Shown here one piece after another: positions 51,017 through 60,986 of a stretch of DNA of 64,000 nt. The DNA is from Erysipelotrichaceae bacterium (lineage in GTDB: Bacteria; Bacillota_I; Bacilli_A; Erysipelotrichales; Erysipelotrichaceae): the NCBI GenBank assembly GCA_017442805.1, contig JAFRZA010000014.1, positions 62,001 to 126,000 of the forward strand. Direction: 5' to 3'. A program made the translations under genes and the position numbers. Positions within the stretch are counted from its first letter, which is position 1. Each line of letters begins with the position of its first letter. The notes under the pieces were generated by a model, which had not been told where the DNA came from, searched no databases, and saw only the letters and a list, made by a program, of their open reading frames with translations.

Positions 51017-51604
51017 ATGAAAAAGAAACTCATGATCCTTCTGGGGCTCTCCCTGCTTCTTCTGGGTGGCTGCCAGCAGTTCGGAAGAATTGAAAAATCG
51101 ATTGAGATCAAGGAAATGCGAGCCATTACGGAACTTGCGACCGTGGAATGCTACTTCCATAATGTCGCCAAATCAGATGAAGAAACCGACAAGGCCTGGT
51201 TTGAGTTCTGGAAGAGCGCGAACATCAGATTCTGGATAGAATACGACGGAATCGTAAGAATAGGCATCGATGCTTCAGAACTCAAGATGGAGATAAAGGA
51301 TAACGTCGTTACCATCACGCTGCCGCAGGCCATTGTCCTGGATGCCAAGGTTAACAGCGCAACGCTTAATGAAGACAGTTTCTACTATGACGCCAGGACC
51401 AAAAAGCCTGACGCCAGGCAGCAGACTGAAGCCTTCAAGCAGGCGCAGCAGAGCATGATCAATGCCGCCAATTCCAACAAGACGCTTCTGACCAACGCCA
51501 GAGACAATGCCAAGGAACTGCTGACCAACTATGTAAAGACCATTGGTGAGGCTACCGGCGTGGAATACGTCATTGAATGGATCTATCCGGAAGACAGCCA
51601 GTAA
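51017..51604 (+). CDS. DUF4230 lipoprotein
   Basis: 195 residues. The signal peptide ends in a lipobox (LLGGC, lipidated Cys near residue 19), then a DUF4230 domain (ITELATVECYFHNVA, FWIEYDGIVRIGIDASELK, VTITLPQAIVL). It is the paralogue of the upstream protein but anchored by lipid rather than a helix. Together they may form a hetero-complex on the outer face of the membrane; this is inference. Confidence 0.85.
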   Translation: MKKKLMILLGLSLLLLGGCQQFGRIEKSIEIKEMRAITELATVECYFHNVAKSDEETDKAWFEFWKSANIRFWIEYDGIVRIGIDASELKMEIKDNVVTITLPQAIVLDAKVNSATLNEDSFYYDARTKKPDARQQTEAFKQAQQSMINAANSNKTLLTNARDNAKELLTNYVKTIGEATGVEYVIEWIYPEDSQ

Positions 51605-51610
51605 TAATTC

Positions 51611-51637
51611 AAGCAGGGTCAGCCCCTGCTTTTTTTA
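51611..51637 (+). terminator. Terminator of the MerR-DUF4230 operon
   Basis: 8-bp stem (51611-51618 with 51624-51631), followed by a T-run. Confidence 0.88.
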
Positions 51638-51715
51638 CGTCATTCCCTTTCCGTAATGAACGGCTTCTTATTGTATAATTAGGCTGACAGACATTATCAG
51701 GAAAGGATCAGCACA

Positions 51716-52624
51716 ATGAAACTACTGGCTTTTGACATCGGGGCAACGGAGACCAAGCACGCCGTTGTCGACAGTGAGTTCAACATCAGCGAGCGCGGTT
51801 TCCGGCCTACGCCGCTGGACAGTTTTGAAAACCTGTCAGGCATGATCAGGCAGATCTATGACAGCTGCCGGGACAGAGTCGAAGGCATCGCCGTTTCCAT
51901 GACCGGATTCATTGATCCCGAAAACGGCATGTACCATGGTTCAGGCGTCCTGCGCTACCCTCATGAGCCTGACGTCGCTGAAAACCTGAGCAGGCTCTGC
52001 GGCTGTCCCGTCGTCATTGAAAATGACGGCAAGGCCGCCACGCTGGCTGAGCACCAACTCGGTGCTCTGAAAGGCTGTCATAACGCCGCCGTCTTTGTGA
52101 TCGGTACCGGCGTTGCCGGCGGTCTGATCATCAATGGTCAGCTGGTCCGCGGTCAGCACTTCAGCGCCGGAGAATACAGCTTTGTCCTGACTGATCCCTC
52201 ACGGTTCAGGGAAAAGGACGCCATCCTCGGTGATCACTGCTCTACCTCATTCATGCTGAAACGCTACCGTGAGCTAAGCGGAGAACAGATCAGCGGCCGG
52301 CAGCTCTTCCAGCGTCTTCCCGAAGACCCCAACGCCCAACAGGCGCTCGATGAACTCTGTAACAACGTCGCCGTCCAGCTGTACAATCTCGGCTGGCTGC
52401 TGGATCCGGAAAAGATCGCCATCGGCGGAGGCATCAGCGGGCAGCCCATCGTCAGAGACCTGATCGCGGAGAAATTCAGCCGGCTCAACGGGGAAACCTT
52501 CGCCGGTCAGCATCGCCATAAGGTGCATGCCGAGATCGTCACCGCCCGATTCCGCAATGACGCCAGTCTGTTAGGCGCCGTTCTCTCTTACCTGATGTAC
52601 CGGCAGAAGCCGGACTGCCAATGA
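51716..52624 (+). CDS. ROK-family sugar kinase
   Basis: 302 residues. DIGATETKHAVVD phosphate loop at residue 6, IENDGKAATLAE with the catalytic Asp, and IGTGVAGGLIINGQLVRGQHFSAGEYS. The usual zinc-binding CxCGxxGC is missing, as in some ROK kinases of Bacillota. It probably phosphorylates glucose, N-acetylmannosamine or a related sugar. A TATAAT at 51674-51679 may be its -10. Not a ROK repressor, as there is no N-terminal helix-turn-helix. Confidence 0.88.
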   Translation: MKLLAFDIGATETKHAVVDSEFNISERGFRPTPLDSFENLSGMIRQIYDSCRDRVEGIAVSMTGFIDPENGMYHGSGVLRYPHEPDVAENLSRLCGCPVVIENDGKAATLAEHQLGALKGCHNAAVFVIGTGVAGGLIINGQLVRGQHFSAGEYSFVLTDPSRFREKDAILGDHCSTSFMLKRYRELSGEQISGRQLFQRLPEDPNAQQALDELCNNVAVQLYNLGWLLDPEKIAIGGGISGQPIVRDLIAEKFSRLNGETFAGQHRHKVHAEIVTARFRNDASLLGAVLSYLMYRQKPDCQ

Positions 52625-52628
52625 AACT

Positions 52629-52653
52629 CAAAGGCCGCTTCGGCGGCCTTTTA
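52629..52653. terminator. Terminator between the ROK kinase and rhaD
   Basis: Perfect 9-bp stem (52630-52638 with 52643-52651) with a TTCG tetraloop; it serves the plus-strand gene and, less well, the minus-strand gene. Confidence 0.88.
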
Positions 52654-52663
52654 TCATGCTCTT

Positions 52664-53503
52664 TCATCTTTCTCCGATGATGTCGGAGTTTTTCTCATAA
52701 AGATACTTTTCGTCAATTTCCAAATCATAGGTCTGCGCGATGTCGCGGAAGCCCTGCGGTGGAATGGTATTGCGCTTGCGGTCGGTGATGCTCATGACCT
52801 TCACCAGGATCTCAGCCGCCTTTTCCACGGTCTGCATCAGACCGAAGGCTTCGTCAAAGTCATGGCCGCAGACGAACATGCCGTGATGTGCCCAGACGGC
52901 GACATTCCGGCTCTTCATGATCTCAGCCGTCTTAAGGCCGATTTCCTTACCGCCCGGAACCGTCCATTCGACCAGTCCGACTCCCTGAGGGAAGACGACC
53001 GCGCATTCCATCAGCATTTCCCACAGTTCCCGGGTAAAGACTTCCTCATCCAGCGGAAGCACGAAGGTCAGCGCTATCGTATTGGCCGGATGAGCGTGAT
53101 AGACGACTCTCAGGCCGTCATCGCGCCGTTTCAGAACTTCCAGGTTCATCAGATGGGAAGAGAGTTCCGAAGTCGGCCGGCCGCCGTTGACCAGGCCGTA
53201 AACGATTTTGTACTTGCTGCCGTCTTCATTGAGGTGAATGACGGCGACGCTGTCCTCGAAGTCCAGGGAAACATTGCGCATGTACTTGCCCGATCCGGTG
53301 ACCATGAAGTATTCATTGGCCAGAGCGGGAACCTGCCCGTCAATGTCGCGGTACTCGGCGTCCTCATTGAGCAGATTCCTGATCTCCTCAACTTCTTCCG
53401 TCCTCATGCGATAGGAAAGATTGCCGCCGTTTCTTTCGTGCCAGCCCTGCAGCCAGCCGTCCGTACAGATCTTGGTAAAGTCTTTTGCCCGTTTCGTATT
53501 CAT
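52664..53503 (-). CDS. rhaD: Rhamnulose-1-phosphate aldolase-like class II aldolase
   Basis: 279 residues. Start WLQGWHERNGGNLSYR, zinc histidines in YHAHPANT and WAHHGMFVCG, and Glu in the GGNLS-following region. RhaD cleaves L-rhamnulose 1-phosphate to dihydroxyacetone phosphate and L-lactaldehyde. No rhaA, rhaB or transporter is nearby, so it may serve a pathway coded elsewhere or accept another ketose 1-phosphate. Confidence 0.88.
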   Translation of the reverse strand: MNTKRAKDFTKICTDGWLQGWHERNGGNLSYRMRTEEVEEIRNLLNEDAEYRDIDGQVPALANEYFMVTGSGKYMRNVSLDFEDSVAVIHLNEDGSKYKIVYGLVNGGRPTSELSSHLMNLEVLKRRDDGLRVVYHAHPANTIALTFVLPLDEEVFTRELWEMLMECAVVFPQGVGLVEWTVPGGKEIGLKTAEIMKSRNVAVWAHHGMFVCGHDFDEAFGLMQTVEKAAEILVKVMSITDRKRNTIPPQGFRDIAQTYDLEIDEKYLYEKNSDIIGER

Positions 53504-53552
53504 ATCATTTCTCCCGAAAGATCAACCTGATCTCATTATATCATCTTCGCTC

Positions 53553-55892
53553 TCAGCCTCTGATCATGGTGGCTATTCCCTTCAGGAAATGCCCGTTGGC
53601 CATTTCCAGCAGGCCTTCCATCACGCCGCTCTTTATTTGTCCGAAGATCTCCACGCTCCGTAACGGCGCTCCGGTGCTGGAATTGATCGACATGCGGAAT
53701 TCCGGATTCTCGTAATCCTTTTTACCGCCATAGCGCCTGGCGACGGCCGCTTCAATGAACCGGTACATGATCTTCATTACCAGTGAATGATCCTTCATGT
53801 CCATCACGGACTCATCCATGGTGAACTGTCCTCTGACCGGCTTTCTTTCCTGATAACTGATGCCGAAGAATTCCTTCCACTGTGCTTCGCTTACCTGCCC
53901 CTGCGGATTGCCGTACCAGCTGTCCGTCGGCTTCAGGGTTTCGCCCCTGACACTCATTTCCGCCGTCAGCGGCAGATCGGCGCTGCTGCGGCCGACCTCG
54001 ATCAGATAATCGCCGCCGATGACCTTCCAGCCGTCATCCCAGATGGCAAAGTCATTATCATTCAATTCAAACTCCACTATCCGGCTTTCCCCGGCCCTGA
54101 GGAACTCCTTGCGGAAAGCCTTCAGTTCCCTTAACGGGCGGTAGACGCCCTGCTGCAGAGGGTGAACATAAAGCTGCACGGTTTCCGCTCCATCCCGGTT
54201 GCCGGTGTTTTTCAGCGTCAGGCTGACCTTTTTGCCGTCGATCTTCAAACCGGCATACTCAAAGCCGGTGTAGCTCAGTCCGTAACCAAAGGGCCATCTG
54301 ACTTTCTTACCGGCCCTGTCATAGTAACGGTAGCCGACGTAGATTCCTTCCAGATACAGAGCGTCTCTCTTTTTGGCATAATAAGGCGCGCTGATGACGT
54401 CTTCGTAGACATACGGCCAGCTTTCCGCCAGCCGGCCTGAGGGATTCGCCCTGCCGAAAAGCAGGTTGTACACAGCTTCCGCCGTCGCTTCCCCGGCCAG
54501 TCCCATGTAGAGAACGGCCTTGACCTGATCAGCCCAGGGGCACTCCACGGCTGATCCGCACAGCAGCACCACCACGGTATCGGGATTGGCTTGCGCTGCC
54601 GTTTCGATCATCCTGACATGACCTTCAGGCATCTTCATGTTCTCCCGGTCAAAGCCCTCCGACTCATAGCGGCCGGGCAGTCCGGCGAATACGACGACCT
54701 TCCGGGCCCTGGCGGCCTTTTTCGCAACTTCTCTCAGTTTTTCCTCGTCGGTGTCGCCTCTTTCGTCGCAGCCTTCAGCGTACTGGTAATCAGCCAGCAG
54801 CTGACGGGGCTGATGCAGCTGCATCGGGGTGACGTGGGATGACCCGGCGCCCTGGTAGCGGACGTTCTGAGCCATGCTGCCGACGATCAGGATATCTTCA
54901 TCTTCTTTTAACGGCAGAATGCCGTCTTCGTTCTTCAGCAGCACCGCTCCTTCCTCGGCGACTCTGACAGCCAGCTGATGATGAGCGTCATAATCCGCCT
55001 TGTATTCTTCCTTCAGCGTCTCCGCCTGCCTGAGGGCCAGGGCGATGATCCTTTCCGCGCAGCGGTTGACGGCTTCTTCATCCAGTCTTCCTTCCCTGAC
55101 TGCTCTGATGACGTCCTTTTCCATGTACTGGCTGCCGCCCGGCATCATCAGGTCGTTACCGGCCTTCATGGCCGCCACGCGGTCATCCATGCCGCCCCAG
55201 TCGGTCACCACCAGACCCTTGAAGCCCCACTCTTCCCGCAGAACGTCGTTAAGCAGCCACTTGTGGTCAGAGCAGTGGATGCCGTTGATCTTGGGGTAGG
55301 AACTCATCAGCGTCGCCGGACTGGCCTGCCTGACGGCGATCTCAAAGGCCTTCAGGTAGATCTCCCGCAGCGTTCTCTCATCGATGACGCCGTCGGAATT
55401 GAAGCGCTCCCTTTCCTGGGAGTTGCAGGCGAAATGTTTCAGGCTGCAGGCAATGCCTTCACCCTGCAGGCCTCTGATGAATCCGGCCGCCAGATTGCCG
55501 GCCAGACAGGGGTCTTCCGAGAAATACTCAAAGTTGCGGCCGCACAGCGGATTGCGCTTGATGTTGACTCCCGGTCCCAGCACCATGCCTACCTTCTGGT
55601 CACGGGCCTGCTGCCCGATGGCCTGTCCGACTTTCTCCAATAACTGCGGATCCCAGGTGGCCGCGGTGGTCACGGCCGCCGGGAAACAGGTGGCGGGACG
55701 GGAATCGTTCACGATCATAACGTCCTGCCCGTTTCCCGGTTCCTGCTTGCGCAGACCGGAGGGACCGTTGCACATGAACAGCGCCGGTATGCCGTATTTT
55801 TCCATTGCCCTGGTCGTCCAGGTCGTCTCACCGTTACATAAGGCGACCTTCTCTTCCAGAGTCATTCTGTCAATTATCTCTCTGATGTTCAT
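53553..55892 (-). CDS. GH3 family glycosidase (beta-glucosidase-like)
   Basis: 779 residues. N-terminal GH3 barrel: MTLEEKVALCNGETTW, LKHFACNSQERER, and nucleophile Asp in VVTDWGGM near residue 240. Then the GH3 C-terminal domain (VGSMAQNVRYQGAGSSHV) and a fibronectin-like domain (KVRWPFGYGLSYTGFEY). An extra 130-residue C-terminal tail follows. No signal peptide, so it acts on imported oligosaccharides. Start ATG 55892, 8 nt after AGGAG; it overlaps nothing but sits 4 nt after a small membrane gene. Substrate may be a beta-glucoside, xyloside or other. Confidence 0.92.
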   Translation of the reverse strand: MNIREIIDRMTLEEKVALCNGETTWTTRAMEKYGIPALFMCNGPSGLRKQEPGNGQDVMIVNDSRPATCFPAAVTTAATWDPQLLEKVGQAIGQQARDQKVGMVLGPGVNIKRNPLCGRNFEYFSEDPCLAGNLAAGFIRGLQGEGIACSLKHFACNSQERERFNSDGVIDERTLREIYLKAFEIAVRQASPATLMSSYPKINGIHCSDHKWLLNDVLREEWGFKGLVVTDWGGMDDRVAAMKAGNDLMMPGGSQYMEKDVIRAVREGRLDEEAVNRCAERIIALALRQAETLKEEYKADYDAHHQLAVRVAEEGAVLLKNEDGILPLKEDEDILIVGSMAQNVRYQGAGSSHVTPMQLHQPRQLLADYQYAEGCDERGDTDEEKLREVAKKAARARKVVVFAGLPGRYESEGFDRENMKMPEGHVRMIETAAQANPDTVVVLLCGSAVECPWADQVKAVLYMGLAGEATAEAVYNLLFGRANPSGRLAESWPYVYEDVISAPYYAKKRDALYLEGIYVGYRYYDRAGKKVRWPFGYGLSYTGFEYAGLKIDGKKVSLTLKNTGNRDGAETVQLYVHPLQQGVYRPLRELKAFRKEFLRAGESRIVEFELNDNDFAIWDDGWKVIGGDYLIEVGRSSADLPLTAEMSVRGETLKPTDSWYGNPQGQVSEAQWKEFFGISYQERKPVRGQFTMDESVMDMKDHSLVMKIMYRFIEAAVARRYGGKKDYENPEFRMSINSSTGAPLRSVEIFGQIKSGVMEGLLEMANGHFLKGIATMIRG

Positions 55893-55896
55893 GTCA

Positions 55897-56298
55897 TTAT
55901 CTCCTGTCATCATCTATTTCATTCAGTTTTATTTCTACCCTGTTGAGAGTGTCAAAGAATCTCTCCGTCGCCACCGCCGGACCGATGAAGGTAAGAAACC
56001 CGGGCAGATTCCAGAGAAACATGTGCCGGCAGGATGTCAGCTTTCCCTCCACGCCCAGCTCAAGAGCCTTTTCATTCAGCTCTTCGGCGATCCGGGCCAT
56101 CCACACCAGGGGGTAGACAAACAGCGTCGGGATTCCCAGCAGATAGGCTTTCCGGTATTCCATGACCCGGTGTCCCAGCACCTCTTCGATCTCCTGCTGC
56201 AGCCCATTGGGCATCCAGTTATACAGGAAAAGCCCCGCCGTAAGGAAGTCGACGGTACCGATCAGAAAACCGTTGCGGTTGGTATGAGCGTATTTCAT
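55897..56298 (-). CDS. DUF4234-type small membrane protein
   Basis: 133 residues with three or four hydrophobic segments (DFLTAGLFLYNWMPNGLQ, AYLLGIPTLFVYPLVW, MFLWNLPGFLTFIGPAVAT), the DUF4234 plan. Function unknown. It is in one operon with the GH3 gene, which begins 5 nt after it. Confidence 0.7.
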   Translation of the reverse strand: MKYAHTNRNGFLIGTVDFLTAGLFLYNWMPNGLQQEIEEVLGHRVMEYRKAYLLGIPTLFVYPLVWMARIAEELNEKALELGVEGKLTSCRHMFLWNLPGFLTFIGPAVATERFFDTLNRVEIKLNEIDDDRR

Positions 56299-56360
56299 TC
56301 AAACCCTCTCTGACATTATTCTACCACGGGTTTCCTCACTCCTGAGCGGGCAATGCGCTA

Positions 56361-56390
56361 TTGAAGCGGTTTTACGATAAATGATAGAAT
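56361..56390 (+). promoter_or_regulatory. Promoter of the P-loop protein and HIT gene
   Basis: TTGAAG (56361-56366), 18-bp spacer, TAGAAT (56385-56390). Confidence 0.7.
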
Positions 56391-56429
56391 GAAGGCAGAA
56401 GAATCCACGTGAATAATTGGAGATGAATT

Positions 56430-57407
56430 ATGGAGAAAAAAGTATTTGACGTTGTTCTACTGAATGCCCTGCCGGCTTCCGGCAAGAGTGAACTGCGCAA
56501 GTTCATGAATGAAAATGACCCCGGACAGATGGTCAGCGATTTCCACATCGGCAAGAACCTGCAGCTCGATGACTTTCCGTATGTCTGGCTGATGAGACAG
56601 GTCGACAAAAAGCTGGCTGCCATGGGCAGGCCCACGCTGTACTATCCCGATGACGAATCACCGACATATGACGGCCGGGTCTGGGGCGTGCTGTCGATCC
56701 TGTTAAGCGAAGACTATCAGGACCTGGTCAACCGCAACTACGTTCAGCCAGCCAACGCCGCCGAGTATCTGTTTGAAAGATTTGACCGCGCTTCCGTCGC
56801 CGCCGGCTTGAAGCCGCTGATCTCCCTGCTTGATGATGACATCAGAAAGAAGCTGGCTGAGGAGATGGAGGAAGAAGCCAGAGCGCTGCTCAACGAGAAG
56901 CAGGCGCAGTATACCGAAGATCTTTCCGACAAGACCATCATCATTGAATTCTCCCGCGGCGGCAATGACGGCGCTGCCATGCCGCTGACCGGAACGTTCG
57001 GATATCAGTATACCTATTCGATGCTGTCACCGGATCTGCTGAGAAACGCGGCCGTGCTCTACATCTGGGTCACGCCGGAGGATTCCCGCGCCAAAAACGA
57101 CGCCAGATATGACCCCAACAACCCGGGTTCCAGCATCAACCACAAGACCCCGGACAAGGTCATGATGTACGACTACGGCTGCGACGACATCCTCTACATG
57201 AAGGAGGTAAGCGAAATCGAAGACACCCTGACCGTTGAGGCCTGGGGTCAGAAATTCCATCTGCCCGTCGGCGTCTTTGACAACCGCGAAGATCTGACTA
57301 CCCAGTTCCGCGGCCCGAAGGAAACCTGGGACAAGGAGTCAGTGGAGAAAGCCGTCAGGCTGGTAAGCGACGCTACCGCCCGCATGTGGGCAAAATATAA
57401 GAAATAA
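56430..57407 (+). CDS. P-loop protein of unknown function (kinase-like)
   Basis: 325 residues. A Walker A box LPASGKSE at residues 14-21 and a probable Walker B or acidic strand (TIIIEFSRGG near 165) point to a nucleoside or small-molecule kinase fold, but no known family motifs follow. The C-terminal half has DARYDPNNPGSSINHKTPDKV. It lacks membrane segments. It lies 14 nt before the HIT-protein gene, in one operon. Possible roles include phosphorylating a nucleoside or antibiotic-like molecule; none is established. Confidence 0.72.
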   Translation: MEKKVFDVVLLNALPASGKSELRKFMNENDPGQMVSDFHIGKNLQLDDFPYVWLMRQVDKKLAAMGRPTLYYPDDESPTYDGRVWGVLSILLSEDYQDLVNRNYVQPANAAEYLFERFDRASVAAGLKPLISLLDDDIRKKLAEEMEEEARALLNEKQAQYTEDLSDKTIIIEFSRGGNDGAAMPLTGTFGYQYTYSMLSPDLLRNAAVLYIWVTPEDSRAKNDARYDPNNPGSSINHKTPDKVMMYDYGCDDILYMKEVSEIEDTLTVEAWGQKFHLPVGVFDNREDLTTQFRGPKETWDKESVEKAVRLVSDATARMWAKYKK

Positions 57408-57421
57408 AGGAGCGAATCACC

Positions 57422-57811
57422 ATGTGCTTATTCTGCGAAATAATTGAAGGAAACATTCCTTCCAAGAAGGTCTACGAAGACGAAAAGGTCCTGGCCATCC
57501 TGGACATCTCCCAGGCGACCAAAGGCCATACCCTGGTCATGCCCAAGCAGCATTTCCGCAACATCTACGACGTTGAACCGGAAACCCTGGCCCACCTGAT
57601 CGAAGTGGTCAGAAAACTGGCCATTCAGATCACGGAGAAGACCGGTGCTGCCGGATGCAACATCGTTTCCAACAACAACGAAGCGGCCGGCCAGTCGGTC
57701 ATGCACCTGCATTTCCACATCATTCCGCGTTATCCGGATGACGGCTTCCAGATCCCGGCGCCGTCTCACGACTACGATCTCGACGAGATCCTGCATCAGA
57801 TCACGGACTGA
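57422..57811 (+). CDS. HIT family nucleotide hydrolase/transferase
   Basis: 129 residues. The histidine triad is HLHFHII near residue 99; a CxxC (CLFC near residue 2) occurs as in the PKCI/Hint branch. Hint-like proteins cleave nucleoside phosphoramidates. AAAGGAGCG precedes the ATG. Co-transcribed with the P-loop protein. Confidence 0.95.
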   Translation: MCLFCEIIEGNIPSKKVYEDEKVLAILDISQATKGHTLVMPKQHFRNIYDVEPETLAHLIEVVRKLAIQITEKTGAAGCNIVSNNNEAAGQSVMHLHFHIIPRYPDDGFQIPAPSHDYDLDEILHQITD

Positions 57812-57828
57812 TAACTCATTAACAGAAG

Positions 57829-57854
57829 AAAGACCGCCGCGGCGGTCTTTTTGA
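57829..57854 (+). terminator. Terminator of the P-loop/HIT operon
   Basis: 10-bp GC-rich stem (57829-57838 with 57841-57850) and a T-run. Confidence 0.88.
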
Positions 57855-57876
57855 TGGCACAAGAGAAAACCGGAGA

Positions 57877-58731
57877 CTACTCTCCGGCCGGCTGCTCAGT
57901 TTCCGGGTTGTCCGGTTCGGGCTGCGGTTCCACGGTATTGACGGAGACCTTCGCCCTGGTTGAGCTGATCAGCACGGAGGGAAGCTTATGATCCTCCTGG
58001 GTGATCAGCTGGTTGGAGACTTTCTCGTTTCCTTCCTCATCGACGTAGATGATCTGCTCACCGTTGAGCAGCAGGCTGCCGTAGGTCGAGGAAGCGCTGA
58101 CGCTGTAAGCCGACAGCTGTTCGGACAGATCAAGCGTGATGTTTCCGGAAACGGACGATGCGGAAAGCGACTTGAAGCTGTTGTCCGACAGGACGACATT
58201 GCCGTAGCTGATGGTCAGAGCCGCCTTGCCCAGTTCGCAGTTCCTAACGGTCACATCGCCGTAGGCGTTTTCAAAGATCAGCTGGGAAAGGCTGACGCCT
58301 TCGACGCTCAGCGAGCCGTCAACGGATTCCACGTTCAGACTGTAGGCCTTGTCGGCGGGCAGGTAAACGATGATGGTATCGATCTTCTTGTCGCTCTTGA
58401 ACAGAATGTTGTCCAGATTCTCGACTCTTTCCACCATCGTCAGTTCGAATTTCCGGCCGTCCATGACCAGGACGTTGGCGTTTTCGCTCTTCTGGTAATA
58501 GATGACCTTGATCTTGTCGTCGTCGCTGGGCTTGACGATCACCTTATGGTTGAATGAGGAAATATGGATGCTGTCAGCGTCCTTTTCTTCCATCTCCTGA
58601 TGCACCGCCAGATAGGTCGCGTAGGTGCGGGCGCTGGGATAGTAAAGCTTATCGTAGGCCAGATAGATTCCCACGATGGCAGCCAGCAGGATGGCGATGA
58701 GAATGTAGACGCTGTTCTTTCTCTTCTTCAT
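57877..58731 (-). CDS. Membrane-anchored beta-helix protein, DUF4097-like
   Basis: 284 residues. A membrane segment (about 8-26), then an extracytoplasmic domain of stacked short strands (LNVESVDGSLSVEGVSL, ENAYGDVTVRNCELG, SISYGNVVLSDNSF, SVSGNITLDLS), the DUF4097 putative adhesin pattern. The acidic, proline-rich tail (EPQPEPDNPETEQ) may cross the wall. Function unknown. It is divergent from groES; its own -10 is TATAAT at 58738-58743, with no good -35. Confidence 0.78.
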   Translation of the reverse strand: MKKRKNSVYILIAILLAAIVGIYLAYDKLYYPSARTYATYLAVHQEMEEKDADSIHISSFNHKVIVKPSDDDKIKVIYYQKSENANVLVMDGRKFELTMVERVENLDNILFKSDKKIDTIIVYLPADKAYSLNVESVDGSLSVEGVSLSQLIFENAYGDVTVRNCELGKAALTISYGNVVLSDNSFKSLSASSVSGNITLDLSEQLSAYSVSASSTYGSLLLNGEQIIYVDEEGNEKVSNQLITQEDHKLPSVLISSTRAKVSVNTVEPQPEPDNPETEQPAGE

Positions 58732-58776
58732 GTTCTCATTATAACATGAATGTTCAAAAATACACCCCCGCGGCTA

Positions 58777-58804
58777 TTGACAAGAAAGCATGCCGAATTA
58801 TAAT
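58777..58804 (+). promoter_or_regulatory. Promoter of groESL
   Basis: TTGACA (58777-58782), 16-bp spacer, TATAAT (58799-58804). Confidence 0.9.
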
Positions 58805-58812
58805 TAAAGGTG

Positions 58813-58839
58813 TTAGCACTTAAACATTAAGAGTGCTAA
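58813..58839. promoter_or_regulatory. CIRCE operator (HrcA binding site)
   Basis: TTAGCACTT (58813-58821), 9-nt spacer, GAGTGCTAA (58831-58839); one mismatch from the perfect TTAGCACTC-N9-GAGTGCTAA. It sits at the groESL transcript start, so HrcA would repress the operon until heat shock. Confidence 0.95.
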
Positions 58840-58866
58840 AGAACAGGTATTATATAGGAGGCTTAT

Positions 58867-59148
58867 ATGATAAGACCATTAAATGATAACGTTCTGTTAA
58901 AGAAGGAGACAGTCGAAAACAAGACTGCCAGCGGCATCATTCTTTCCGCCAATGAGAAGGATGCCGAGAACATCGGCGTCGTCATCGCCGTCGGTGACGG
59001 TAAGGAAGTCGACGGCAAGAAGGTACCGGTCGGTGTCAAGGCCGGCGAGAAGGTCATCTTCGACAAGTATTCCACTACCGAGATTGAATATGACAAGGAA
59101 AAGTATCTGTTGATTTCCGACAGCAAGATCCTTGCTGTGATTGAATAG
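58867..59148 (+). CDS. groES: Co-chaperonin GroES
   Basis: 93 residues. It caps the GroEL barrel. The mobile loop and core IRPLNDNVLLKKE at the start, TASGIILS, and EKVIFDKYS are standard. GGAGGC precedes the ATG. First gene of the groESL operon, controlled by CIRCE. Confidence 0.97.
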   Translation: MIRPLNDNVLLKKETVENKTASGIILSANEKDAENIGVVIAVGDGKEVDGKKVPVGVKAGEKVIFDKYSTTEIEYDKEKYLLISDSKILAVIE

Positions 59149-59157
59149 GAGATGTGA

Positions 59158-60798
<1,641 letters not shown>

Positions 60799-60820
60799 AA
60801 CAACATTGATTAACCGTAAG

Positions 60821-60855
60821 GATCCCGTCTGGTTCAGACGGGGTCTTTTTTGTCT
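60821..60855 (+). terminator. Terminator of groESL
   Basis: 10-bp stem (60821-60830 with 60836-60845, one G-U pair), GGTTC loop, then TTTTTTGTC. It is followed at once by the next promoter. Confidence 0.88.
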
Positions 60856-60878
60856 TTTGGGTCCGTTTGTTATACAAT
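60850..60878 (+). promoter_or_regulatory. Promoter of the zinc-ribbon membrane genes
   Basis: TTGTCT (60850-60855), 17-bp spacer, TACAAT (60873-60878). The -35 overlaps the groESL terminator T-run. A hairpin-forming repeat (about 60945-60963) sits in the 5' leader before the start codon. Confidence 0.65.
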
Positions 60879-60986
60879 ATTGCTAACAACGCATAAAGGC
60901 ATAATCAATTTTACCTGCTCCCAATCCGGAAGCAGAGCTCTACTGTCTGTTTGGAAAACAGACTATCCGCAAAAGAGGTGAAACAA

